A stretch of DNA of 64,000 nt. Source: Klebsiella pneumoniae. Its GTDB lineage: Bacteria; Pseudomonadota; Gammaproteobacteria; Ga0077536. Each line of letters opens with the position of its first letter. Positions within the stretch are counted from its first letter, which is position 1. Made by a program: the position numbers and the translations under genes. The DNA lies in the NCBI GenBank assembly GCA_945862315.1, contig CAMAXW010000004.1:1-64000 (forward strand), written 5' to 3'. Below are positions 26,261-34,597 of this stretch, one piece after another. Below the pieces are notes generated by a model, which was given only the letters and a program-made list of their open reading frames with translations, searched no databases and was not told where the DNA came from.

Positions 26261-26641
26261 CAATCCCCCTGAGAAAATCGTGGTCTGAGCGAATTCGGTA
26301 GATGCTAAGTAGCATAGGGTTGCGGTCGCGGCCAGTCCCGCGGCGGTGCGTAACATAAAGCTCAACGCTGGTGGTGGCCTGAACTAACCAGCTGCGATAA
26401 CGCGAAGTGGCTAACATTGGGCCCAGCGAATTTCGCTGCAGGTCGCCGCCAGTCAACCGCTAGGGGCGACGCCTTGGCGCGCGACGCCGGGGGCGCGCGG
26501 GGCGATGGCAGACAAATGCACTGTCCGTCATTGTTGAGCGCGATAAAACCGCCCAAAAAAAATAAAGTTGTTTAAGGTAGCCGACACACCCGCGGCAGGC
26601 TCCTGCCGGGGCCGGCCGAAGCACCGTCATCCGGGGAAATT

Positions 26642-28039
26642 ATGCGCAAACAAATTCACATGAATGCCTTCACGCAGTGCTGTATTGGGCACCATTCCAT
26701 CGGGCAGTGGAAACACCCGCTAGACCGGCCCTTGGATGGCTATCGCAGCGTCCATTATTGGCAGGATTTGGCGCGTATTCTGGAAGCGGGTTTTTTTGAC
26801 ACCCTGTTTCTAGCGGACGTACACGGCACCTACAGTGTCTATCGTGGCTCGCGTGACGCGGCGGTGCGCCACGGCACGCAATTCCCGAGCAACGACCCTA
26901 CGCTCGTGATCTCGGCGATGGCCGCCGCCACCCGCCACTTGGGCTTTGCCAGTACTTTTAGCACGACTTATTTTCCGCCTTATCACACCGCCAAGCTGTT
27001 CTCCACGCTCGACCATCTCACTGATGGGCGCGTGGCCTGGAATATCGTCACCTCCTATCTGGCGGACGCCAATGCCAACTTTGGTCTGAGCGAGATGATG
27101 CCCCACGACCAGCGCTATGAGCGTGCCGACGAATATATGGCCGTGTGCTATCAGCTGTGGGAGCACTCGTGGGAGGAAGATGCGATGGTGCGTGACCACG
27201 CGACGGATACGCTGATCGACCCCAGCAAAGTGCATGAAATTAATTTCAAGGGGCAATACTTCAACGTGCCGGGGCCGCATATGTGCGAACCCTCACCGCA
27301 ACGCACGCCGGTGTTATATCAAGCCGGTGCGTCTGGCCGGGGTTTGCGTTTTGCGGCCCGGCATGCCGAAGCCATCTTTGCGATGGATCCCACTATCCCA
27401 GCCTGCCGGGCCGCCATTGAGCGTCTGACGCAAGCCTTGCAGGCGGAGGGTCGGCAACGAGAGGAGGTTAAATATTTCCCCGGCATCACCGTGATTGTGG
27501 CCCCCACCGACGCTGAGGCGCAGTTGAAACTCGAGACCTGTCAACAATATGGCAGCCCGGAAGGATCGCTAGCTTTGTACTGTGGCTGGGTCGGCATTGA
27601 TCTAGCCCAGCTTGACTCAGGCAAAGCCCTCAAAGACATGAAAACCGACGCCATTCAAAGTGCATTGGCTACTTTCTCCCTCATTGATGCCGACCGAGAA
27701 TGGTCGCTCGCTGAAATCGCCGATTATCTCGCGACCGGCAGCCTCATGCCCAAGATCGTCGGCAACCCGCAGACCGTCGCCGACGAACTAGAGCGCTGGA
27801 TGGACGAAACCGGTTGCGATGGCTTCAACCTAGTACCCGTGACGCAGCCGCAGGGTTTTGCAGATTTCGCCGATTTGGTGGTGCCAGAATTGCAGCGCCG
27901 CGGCCGGATGCGCACACACTATGAAGGCGAGACGCTGCGCGAACACTATTTCGGGGTGGGGAAGTCGCGGCTGAATCCACAGCATTATGCTTATCGTAGT
28001 TTGCCACCGTGGAAGCGTGGGGAGTCGCCCGCGGACTAG
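26642..28039 (+). CDS. LLM-class flavin-dependent monooxygenase (DszA/NtaA type)
   Basis: The 465-residue protein belongs to the bacterial luciferase-like group of two-component FMNH2 monooxygenases (dibenzothiophene sulfone, nitrilotriacetate, pristinamycin IIA): LDGYRSVHYWQDLARILEAG, TLFLADVHGTY, DGRVAWNIVTSYL and FNVPGPHMCEPSPQRTPVLYQAG are signature blocks. It needs reduced FMN from a separate reductase. Ribosome site CCGGGGAAATT. It is convergent with a paralog 117 bases away. Substrate unknown; C-S, C-N or Baeyer-Villiger type oxidation of a xenobiotic is plausible. Confidence 0.9.
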   Translation: MRKQIHMNAFTQCCIGHHSIGQWKHPLDRPLDGYRSVHYWQDLARILEAGFFDTLFLADVHGTYSVYRGSRDAAVRHGTQFPSNDPTLVISAMAAATRHLGFASTFSTTYFPPYHTAKLFSTLDHLTDGRVAWNIVTSYLADANANFGLSEMMPHDQRYERADEYMAVCYQLWEHSWEEDAMVRDHATDTLIDPSKVHEINFKGQYFNVPGPHMCEPSPQRTPVLYQAGASGRGLRFAARHAEAIFAMDPTIPACRAAIERLTQALQAEGRQREEVKYFPGITVIVAPTDAEAQLKLETCQQYGSPEGSLALYCGWVGIDLAQLDSGKALKDMKTDAIQSALATFSLIDADREWSLAEIADYLATGSLMPKIVGNPQTVADELERWMDETGCDGFNLVPVTQPQGFADFADLVVPELQRRGRMRTHYEGETLREHYFGVGKSRLNPQHYAYRSLPPWKRGESPAD

Positions 28040-28156
28040 ACCCCGCAGTGGGATCACGGCGCTGGCGCCCCCCGACTGCGGCCGGGGCGCCGCGCTCACA
28101 CCGCGCGCGACACTGAAAATTTATCTGTGCCGTGCAGCCCACGCGCGAACCCGCCA

Positions 28157-29503
28157 TCAGGGTCGGCGGAACGCGGCCCCTGGATGGCGGGGCGAGAGCC
28201 TCGGGTGGCCAAAAATTTTCTGGCGCAACGGGCCCGGGCGGTACTCGGTCTGCATCAAGCCGCGACGTTTCAGGATCGGCGCCACGCCCTCAATGAAATC
28301 CACGAAAGTCCCGGGCGTGGTGGTGTACACCAGATTGAAGCCATCCACCCCCGACTCGCCGAGCGCCGTGAGCCGGTCCGCAATTTGCTCGGCGCTGCCC
28401 ACCATCCATTGGCCGCTCAACTGCTGGCGCGCTAAATCGCCGAAGGTCAAACGCCCGTCCGGCGCGCGCGCGGCGGCGGTCTTCAAGAAGCCCAAGACCC
28501 CGTTGAATTCGAAGTCGGCGATGGGTTGGGCGGGATCAAAGGCACTGAGGTCGGCACCCAAATGCCCGCTCAGGTGGGCCAGTCCTCCGTCCAAAGACAG
28601 CTGCCCGCGCAGATCCTCGGCCTTTGCGTGGGCTTCAGCCTCGGTCCCGCCGATCACTAAGGACACCGCAAGACACATTTTGATGTCCTCCGCGCGACGT
28701 CCATAACGGGCCGCACGCGCCCGGATGTCGGCCATTAACTCGCTGCGTCCACTGCCAGCGATGAACACGCATTCGGCGTGGCGGGCAGCAAACTCACGGC
28801 CGCGCTCGGAAGATCCCGCCTGAAACAGCAACGGCGTGCGCTGGGGTGAGGGTTCGCACAGATGCGGGCCGGGGACCTCGTAGTAGGGGCCGCGATGGTT
28901 GATGAGGTGCACCTTACTGGGGTCGGCGTACACCCCACGCACCCGATCGCGAACCACCGCGTTGTCTTCCCAACTCGCTTCCCAGAGCTTGTAGAGGACC
29001 TCCAGGTAATCGTCGCCGCGCGCATAGCGCTCGTCGTGGGGCGGCAACTCCCCGAAGCCAAGATTGCGCGCGGCGTTCGGCAGGTAAGAGGTCACCACGT
29101 TCCAGGCCAGGCGACCTTGGGTGAGGTGGTCGAGGGTTGAGGCGCGACGCGCGAAGTTAAACGGGTGTTCGGCAAAAATAGAACCGGTGTAGGCGAAGCC
29201 CAGATGCTCGGTGGCGTGTGCCATTGCCGGAATGAGCAAGCTGGGATCGTTGACGGGGATCTGCATTCCCTCGCGAATTGCGGTCTCCGGGCCCCCTTTA
29301 TAAATGTCGTAGACCCCGACCACATCGGCCAAGAATAACGAATCAAACTTGGCCTGCTCGAGAAGTCTTGCCAGTTCCACCCAAGGCTCGAGTGAGGTGT
29401 AGTCCAGTTGGCGAGAGGTGGCGTCGCGCCACAGACCATGATGAATATGCGAAACGCAGTTCATCGAAAAAGCATTGAACAGTAGTCGCCGCGTTGGCGT
29501 CAT
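28157..29503 (-). CDS. LLM-class flavin-dependent monooxygenase (paralog)
   Basis: The 448-residue protein has the same architecture as the gene it converges with: LDYTSLEPWVELARLLEQA, SLFLADVVGVYDIY, TQGRLAWNVVTSYLPNAARN and YEVPGPHLCEPSPQRTPLLFQAG. The two are clearly distinct sequences, so this is an old paralogy, not a recent duplication. It needs reduced flavin. Upstream on the same strand is Dps, 187 bases away. Confidence 0.9.
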   Translation of the reverse strand: MTPTRRLLFNAFSMNCVSHIHHGLWRDATSRQLDYTSLEPWVELARLLEQAKFDSLFLADVVGVYDIYKGGPETAIREGMQIPVNDPSLLIPAMAHATEHLGFAYTGSIFAEHPFNFARRASTLDHLTQGRLAWNVVTSYLPNAARNLGFGELPPHDERYARGDDYLEVLYKLWEASWEDNAVVRDRVRGVYADPSKVHLINHRGPYYEVPGPHLCEPSPQRTPLLFQAGSSERGREFAARHAECVFIAGSGRSELMADIRARAARYGRRAEDIKMCLAVSLVIGGTEAEAHAKAEDLRGQLSLDGGLAHLSGHLGADLSAFDPAQPIADFEFNGVLGFLKTAAARAPDGRLTFGDLARQQLSGQWMVGSAEQIADRLTALGESGVDGFNLVYTTTPGTFVDFIEGVAPILKRRGLMQTEYRPGPLRQKIFGHPRLSPRHPGAAFRRP

Positions 29504-29690
29504 GAGAGACAGTCGCGGCGGGGGGTGGCCCAGTGAGTCATAGGTGATGCTGCCTTGTGTGAACTCGGGTCGGGGTGGCCCCTACCGCACTGGGGACAGT
29601 GGGTGGCCGCGGGCGGCACGGGCTTGGCCACGCGTCCCTGCCACAGCTGCCGTTCTACCGCACTTTTATCGCCCAGCCGCGCGTTGCCGG

Positions 29691-30206
29691 CTACTCCTCC
29701 AGCAGGCTGCGCAGCATCCAAGCGGTTTTTTCATGGACGTCCAGACGTTGGGTGAGGAGGTCCATGGTGGGTTGGTCGCGAGCCCGCTCGACCACGCTGA
29801 ACAGGGCGCGTGCGGTGCGCGCGGTAGCCTCTTGGGCGCGCACCAGATGGCTCACCATCTCCAAAGCCTTGGGCACCCCCGCCACTTCTTGTACCGAGGC
29901 CAAGGTGACAAATTCCTGGTAAGTGCCTGGCGCTGGAAAGCCCAGCGCGCGAATCCGTTCCGCGATGAGATCCAACGCAGTCCATTGCTCGGTGTATTGG
30001 CCCATGAACATGAGATGCAGGGTGTTGAACATTGGGCCAGTCACGTTCCAATGAAAATTATGCGTCATCAAATACAGGGTGTAGCTGTCGGCGAGCAGCC
30101 CCGCCAAGCCAGCAGCGATGTCGCGGCGGGCAGCCGCAGGGATCCCGATGTCGATAACCATGGCGGGCGATTTACGCGTGGCGGGGGATTTTTTTTTGGC
30201 GGGCAT
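29691..30206 (-). CDS. Dps-like DNA-protection/ferroxidase protein
   Basis: The 171-residue protein starts MPAKKKSPATRKSPAM, a Lys/Arg-rich tail that would bind DNA, followed by the four-helix Dps core: SYTLYLMTHNFHWNVTGPMF (ferroxidase His), GQYTEQWTALDLIAERIRALG (Asp/Glu ligands), and LLTQRLDVHEKTAWML. Twelve subunits would store iron and condense DNA. The frame can be extended upstream through the repeat island (to 30659), but that extension is translated repeat, so ATG 30206 is preferred. Confidence 0.93.
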   Translation of the reverse strand: MPAKKKSPATRKSPAMVIDIGIPAAARRDIAAGLAGLLADSYTLYLMTHNFHWNVTGPMFNTLHLMFMGQYTEQWTALDLIAERIRALGFPAPGTYQEFVTLASVQEVAGVPKALEMVSHLVRAQEATARTARALFSVVERARDQPTMDLLTQRLDVHEKTAWMLRSLLEE

Positions 30207-30468
30207 AGGATGAGAAATCCGGCTAGGGGTGCCTCTCGGCCGCGGCGCGGCCTTGCTGCACAGGGTGGTTGAAGACACAACATATCCCAACAGTGCGACG
30301 GGCTCCAGCGACAGGGCGCGCGGGTGCAGGGAGTTGGGCCAAGTTTTGCTCGACCCGGCCCTGCAGCGGGGCAGACTCCGCACCAGCCTGAAAGGCCCCA
30401 CGCCGTCTTGCAGGGACGTCGTCTGAGCAGTCCGGGACTGAGCAGTCCGATCAGTCCGCGAGCAGTCC

Positions 30469-31119
30469 GGGACACCCGCGGGCAGCCCGGGACGCGAGCA
30501 GCCCGGGACACCCACTTTCGGGCGCGAGCAGCCCGGGACACCCACTTTCGGGCGAGCAGTCCGGGCGCGAGCAGTCCGCGCGAGCAGTCCGGGACACCCA
30601 CTTTCCCGCTGCGCAGCAGTTCGGGACACCCACTTTCCGATAGCAGCAGTTCGGGACACCCACTTTCCGAAAAAAAGAATCCCGGCAACCCAGTGGGTGT
30701 TCTCGATTTTTCATTCCCGGCGTCCTCGATTTCCAGAAATATAGAGTCTCAGTCCGGCAGTCTCAGTCCGGGACACCCACTCAGTCCGGGAGGCACTCAG
30801 TCCGGGACACCCACGTTCACGCCGGCAATATAGTGGGCGCCGGCTAGTGGGTGTCCTCGATTTCTGTCCGGGACACCCACTTTCCGAAAAAAAAGAATCC
30901 CGACAGCCCACGTCCGTGCCGGCAGTGCCGGCAACCTAGTGGGTGTCCTCGATTCCGATCCTCGATTTCCGCGGCAATAGTCCGGGACACCCACTTGCGC
31001 GCCGGCAACCTAGTGGGTGTCCTCGATTTCACTGCTTAGTGGGTGTCCTCGATTTCACTCGATTTCAACTCGCTGGATTTCACTGCGCCATCCGAAAAAT
31101 AGTGGGTGTCCTCGATTTG
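30469..31119. repeat. Cluster of palindromic AGTGGGTGTCC elements
   Basis: Ten copies of GGGACACCCAC (at 30469 variant, 30505, 30535, 30591, 30623, 30653, 30770, 30804, 30870, 30984) and six of AGTGGGTGTCC (30692 variant, 30846, 30938, 31012, 31038, 31101) lie in 650 bases with no gene. Left-hand copies are usually preceded by CAGTCCG or CAGCCCG; right-hand copies are followed by TCGATTT. Several pairs face each other to form complete inverted-repeat units. One orientation dominates the left half of the cluster and the other the right. All frames are repetitive low-complexity peptides, not genes. Confidence 0.9.
30870..30955. repeat. Full-length palindromic unit (type copy)
   Basis: GGGACACCCACTTTCCG is followed by an A-tract, then AGAATCCCGACAGCCCAC, then a GC-rich palindrome (TGCCGGCAGTGCCGGCA), and ends AACCTAGTGGGTGTCCTCGA. 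The 11-base ends are perfect inverted repeats. A second long copy with the same internal order lies at 34097-34181; shorter versions at 30653-30711, 30804-30863, 30984-31030 and 33091-33137 lack internal parts. Confidence 0.85.
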
Positions 31120-31164
31120 CCCATCTCCTTTTTTTTCAGACGGATTGCGGACGTGTTTGCTTCC

Positions 31165-31533
31165 TCAGGCCCGGAAAAACTGCGCTGGGCGAAGGTTCCA
31201 CACCACCACCGCGCACAACAGACCGAGCACGATGGCTGGTGCCGGTGAGCCCGGAACTACCAGCAAGTGGGAAAGCGTGGCGCCTACCATGGTGCCGCCC
31301 AGCAGCAGGCCCGCTGGCAAGCCGGTGGCCGGCACCAGCATCATGACCGCGCCCAGGACTTCGATGCTGCCTGTGAGGTAGCGAAACCACTGACCCCAGC
31401 CGATGATCTCAAAGATACTGACCAGTTGCGGAACGCCCACCAGCTTGGCGGCGCCTGCGGCACCAAAAGCCAGTGCCAATAAAATGCGGAGGCCCCAGAC
31501 GAGCCGGCTTTGTGAGGTGGTGGACAGTGCCAT
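31165..31533 (-). CDS. DoxX-family membrane protein
   Basis: The 122-residue protein has four hydrophobic helices and DoxX-like order: WGLRILLALAFGAAGAAKLVG, QWFRYLTGSIEVLGAVMML, LLLGGTMVGATLSHLL. Small DoxX proteins are often co-located with redox or thiol-stress genes; the molecular role is not settled. It is divergent from the LysR gene with a 110-base shared control region, so it is the probable regulatory target of that LysR protein. Confidence 0.85.
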   Translation of the reverse strand: MALSTTSQSRLVWGLRILLALAFGAAGAAKLVGVPQLVSIFEIIGWGQWFRYLTGSIEVLGAVMMLVPATGLPAGLLLGGTMVGATLSHLLVVPGSPAPAIVLGLLCAVVVWNLRPAQFFRA

Positions 31534-31643
31534 AGTGAACTCCTTGAGGTTTACTAAATTCAGAGCGTTACCGTATTTCTCGCGCAGTTGCTTTAATAGA
31601 TGGGGTAATTGATATTCAGAATCCCATTTTTGAAAGTAATTGC

Positions 31644-32549
31644 ATGCTTGACCTAAACCAGCTGGCGCTCTTTATTCAAGTGGTCCAAGCCGGCAGCTTT
31701 GCGCGCGCCGCACGGCGTCTGTCCGTCCCCCCCACCACGCTCAGCCGACAGGTCGCACAGCTGGAGAACGCGCTGCAAGTACGCCTATTGCAACGCTCCA
31801 CCCGCAAACTCAGCCTGACCGATGTCGGCCGCACGCTGTATGACCAGAGCGCCACTCATATAGCGCTTCTTCAAGAAGCCGGCGGGCAGTTGTTGCAGGG
31901 CAGACAAACACCTGTAGGCAGCATCCGGGTTGCGGCGGCAGTAAACTTTTTTGATTTCTTCGCGATGGAATGGATAGAGGAGTTCCTCACGACTTATCCT
32001 GGCGTGCGCGTGGAGTTCATGCTGAGCGATACCATGGCGGACTTCATCGAGGACGGCATTGACGTGGCGTTTCGGGGAAGCGCTGAACTGCCAGATTCCA
32101 GCCTGGTGGCTCGCAAGCTGGGCGCTGTATCGTTTGTGGTGGCAGCCAGCCCCGCATACCTAGCTGCGCGTGGCACGCCGCGCAAGCTCGCAGAGCTGGC
32201 CGCACACGACTGCGTTGTTTCCGTGCCTGCTGGTGAGTCCACGACCTGGCGATTGATTGGCCAGGACGGCCCGGCATCGATTGCAGTCACCGGCCGGTTC
32301 AGTGCCAACACCGGGCAAGCGCAGAAGAAGGCCGCGATCAGCAACCTGGGAATTTGCCTGTTGCCGCGCCTCGTGGTGCAGGACAACCTGCGCTCCGGTG
32401 AACTGGTGGAAGTGCTGCCCGGAGCAGGGAGCACCATTGGCAATCTCTACGTGGTCTATCCAAGTCGCAGATACGTGCCGATTGCCGTCACTGCTTTTGT
32501 CGCAATGGCAGTGCAACGCCTCGCGGATCTGATTCCGAAGGAACCTTAG
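31644..32549 (+). CDS. LysR-family transcriptional regulator
   Basis: The 301-residue protein has the N-terminal winged helix (LNQLALFIQVVQAGSFARAARRLSVPPTTLSRQVAQLE) and a periplasmic-binding-like effector domain (GSIRVAAAVNFFDFF... FLTTYPGVRVEF). It resembles the DsdC/CrgA-like AraC-free group that often controls a divergent neighbour. The DoxX gene is transcribed in the other direction from a 110-base intergenic region, so autoregulation plus control of DoxX is likely. Effector unknown. Confidence 0.92.
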   Translation: MLDLNQLALFIQVVQAGSFARAARRLSVPPTTLSRQVAQLENALQVRLLQRSTRKLSLTDVGRTLYDQSATHIALLQEAGGQLLQGRQTPVGSIRVAAAVNFFDFFAMEWIEEFLTTYPGVRVEFMLSDTMADFIEDGIDVAFRGSAELPDSSLVARKLGAVSFVVAASPAYLAARGTPRKLAELAAHDCVVSVPAGESTTWRLIGQDGPASIAVTGRFSANTGQAQKKAAISNLGICLLPRLVVQDNLRSGELVEVLPGAGSTIGNLYVVYPSRRYVPIAVTAFVAMAVQRLADLIPKEP

Positions 32550-32732
32550 AGGAGTCCTCGGGTGTAATGGGGCAGGGTAGAAATTCTCAGAGACATCTGC
32601 GATCAGCGTAATTAAAAGCGACTGACCTTTTAATTTTTTTAATTTTTACGCTGGCAGCGGCGACCTATCCCCCCCCAAAAAAGAGTCCGGCATCGCCGGG
32701 ATCTTGCCCTTCGCTCAGGCATTGACCGCGCC

Positions 32733-33066
32733 TTACTGCGCCGCCATCTGCCGGAGCATGCACTGCAGCACGCCGCCGTGGGCGTAGTAGTCCCACTCAA
32801 CGTGCGTATTCACGCGCACGCGGGCCTTGAAGGTATTCACCGAACCGTCGGCTTTTTTTCGCCTGCATGGTCAGTTCGGACGCGCCGCGTTCCAGACCGG
32901 CGAGGTCGCAGGTCTCAGTCTCATACAGCTCGAGGCTGGCGGCGCTTTCACCGTTAACGAAGTTCAACGACAACACACCCCTCCCCACCAGATTCGCGCG
33001 GTGAATCCGCTTGAAGCTCTCGGAAATCACCGCCTTCACCCCCAGCAGCATCGTGCCCTTGGCCAC
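32733..33066 (-). pseudogene. C-terminal fragment of an aconitase, frameshifted
   Basis: The minus strand encodes [20 protein letters not shown], then [15 protein letters not shown], then after a frame change [20 protein letters not shown] and YYAHGGVLQCMLRQMAAQ with a stop at 32733-32735. These are the last about 110 residues of aconitase A. The frame breaks in a run of seven A (TTTTTTT at 32853-32859 on the plus strand), where six would restore it. All sequence upstream of AKGT is replaced by the palindromic repeats. It is a decayed remnant left after deletion or rearrangement. Confidence 0.85.
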
Positions 33067-33090
33067 GCAGAGAGTCTGCGCAGAGAGTCT

Positions 33091-33170
33091 GGGACACCCA
33101 CGTTCGCGCCGGCAATATGGTGGGTGTCCTCGACTTCCTGTGGGTGTCCTCGACTTCCTCCCTCGATTTC
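33091..33170. repeat. Palindromic repeat unit at the aconitase break
   Basis: GGGACACCCAC at 33091, GTGGGTGTCC at 33120 and 33140, each of the latter followed by TCGACTTCC, and a lone CTCGATTTCC. The left part is preceded by a 13-base direct repeat (GCAGAGAGTCTG twice). The unit begins 25 bases from the point where aconitase homology stops. Confidence 0.85.
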
Positions 33171-33311
33171 CTTAATTGTTGCCAATCTAATTAAAGAACA
33201 GCATCGCTATTGGTGGTGTGTAGTTTACGAACGAAAGACTCGCTGCGGGAGCCAAATAGTCATGCTGTGGGTATCAACGGTTCACGGCATCACGGCCAGC
33301 AGCGTAGATTC

Positions 33312-33725
33312 TCATCGGGTCCAAGGGTTGATCACGTCCAAACCCAGATCCGCAAAATCCCGACCATTGCGCGTGACCAGACTCAAGCCGTGCTGCACGG
33401 CGGTTGCACCCAAAAGACTGTCTATGGCTGGCAAGGGACGGCCTGCGGCGGCCACCAATCTGCCCCAACGGTCTGCTACTTGAGCGTCCACTGCCAGGAT
33501 GCGTCCGGCAAAAAAAGCCGGCAAGTCTGTTTCGAGCCAATCCGTCATCGTCATGCGCCGTTTGGCATCTGCCACCCCTTCGATGCCTTGACGCAATTCG
33601 CCCAGCGTCAGCACACTCAAAAATAGTGTGGATGCAGGTCGGCGAGAAAACCACTCGACCACACCGGCGTCTGGTGTCTTGCGGCGGAGCTCCGACAAGA
33701 TGTTCGTGTCAAGCAAATAGCTCAA
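33312..33725 (-). CDS. PIN-domain toxin, VapC/FitB type
   Basis: The 137-residue protein is a PIN-domain ribonuclease: MSYLLDTNILSELRR with the first acidic residue, ELRQGIEGV with the second, and AIDSLLGATAVQHGLSLVTRNGRDF with the last acidic residues of the four-residue metal site. It would cleave RNA (initiator tRNA or rRNA in characterised relatives). The antitoxin gene immediately upstream overlaps it by four bases (ATGA). The pair sits inside the repeat island. Confidence 0.92.
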   Translation of the reverse strand: MSYLLDTNILSELRRKTPDAGVVEWFSRRPASTLFLSVLTLGELRQGIEGVADAKRRMTMTDWLETDLPAFFAGRILAVDAQVADRWGRLVAAAGRPLPAIDSLLGATAVQHGLSLVTRNGRDFADLGLDVINPWTR

Positions 33726-33973
33726 AGCGACACCTCCCGGGTCAAACTGGTGTTGCGCTCGAGCGTGATGTCATCCGCCTCATACAGTGGGGACCGGCGC
33801 ATAAAGTCGACCAGCGAATGCTCGTTGCCTGTCAGGCGTTCAAACAGGGAACGGGAGACCACCACCGCCACTGATTGTCCGTGCAGGGTGATGTTTTGCG
33901 GTCCCTCACTCTCCGCGCACTTGATCACTTCTGATAACCGGGCTTTAGCCTCTTGCATTTGCCATACGTGCAT
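33722..33973 (-). CDS. Phd/YefM-family antitoxin
   Basis: The 83-residue protein has the Phd/YefM N-terminal DNA-binding domain (WQMQEAKARLSEVIKCAESEGPQNITLHGQSVAVVVS) and a C-terminal tail (MRRSPLYEADDITLERN) that would wrap and neutralise the toxin. It probably represses its own operon with the toxin as co-repressor. ATG 33973 with AGGTTCG upstream. Confidence 0.9.
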   Translation of the reverse strand: MHVWQMQEAKARLSEVIKCAESEGPQNITLHGQSVAVVVSRSLFERLTGNEHSLVDFMRRSPLYEADDITLERNTSLTREVSL

Positions 33974-34096
33974 GACGAACCTCCACTTTGAGTATTCTGA
34001 CTAAACAGGTCTGAATATGGCACTGCCAGCCTTGTTCTGTAAACACCCAACCATGTCATCCGGCAGCCCATCGATTTGTAGTCGCGGGAACAGTCC

Positions 34097-34458
34097 GGGA
34101 CCCCCACTTTTGGAAAAAAAGAATCCCGACAACCCACATCCTTATCGGCAGCGCCGGCAATCTAGTGGGTGTCCTCGATTTAGCTTCCGGTGTCCTCGAT
34201 TTTGATTAGTGGGTGTCCTCGATTTTGATTTATCTAGTGGGTGTCCTCGATTTCCGAATTTCCGGTGGGTGTCCTCGATTTAGCTCTCGATTTAGCTTGT
34301 CCGATTTTGGTCACGAATCACCCGCCATTTCGCTCCCCCCATAGTGGGTGTCCCGAATCTCCGGTGGGTGTCCCGAATCTCCCGCGAATCTCCCGCCGAA
34401 TCTCACGATTTCCACCATTTCCCAACGCACGTCCGTGCCGGCGACTTAGTGGGTGTCC
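34097..34458. repeat. Second cluster of palindromic elements, with two tail variants
   Basis: A full-length unit (34097-34181, left core GGGACCCCCACT) is followed by right-hand cores at 34208, 34236, 34264, 34343, 34363 and 34448. The first group ends TCGATTT; the last three end CGAATC(T/A)CC. Between and after them lie degenerate GAATCTCCC and GAATCACCAT repeats to about 34530. The copy at 34448 keeps the internal CACGTCCGTGCCGGCGA segment of the full unit. Confidence 0.85.
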
Positions 34459-34597
34459 CGAATCACCATCGCCATCGAATCACCATCGAATCACCATTTG
34501 GCTCGATTTCGCTCCCCACACCCGAATCACCACGCGACTCGACGCACTGACCACGGCTCATTACTCTAAGAAGGCGTCATTTACCGTGGAGCCTTTC

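Noticed and set aside
30207-30659. N-terminal extension of the Dps gene (GCPGL-rich peptides)
   Set aside because: It is translated palindromic repeat with no Dps similarity; ATG 30206 starts the known Dps sequence.
30469-31119. CRISPR array
   Set aside because: Repeats are in both orientations, spacing is irregular (20-120 bases), spacers are not of constant length, and no cas gene is present.
34241-34597. Upstream extension of the MOSC gene
   Set aside because: Residues such as GVLDL and GCPES are repeat translations; a good start with ribosome site exists at 34598.
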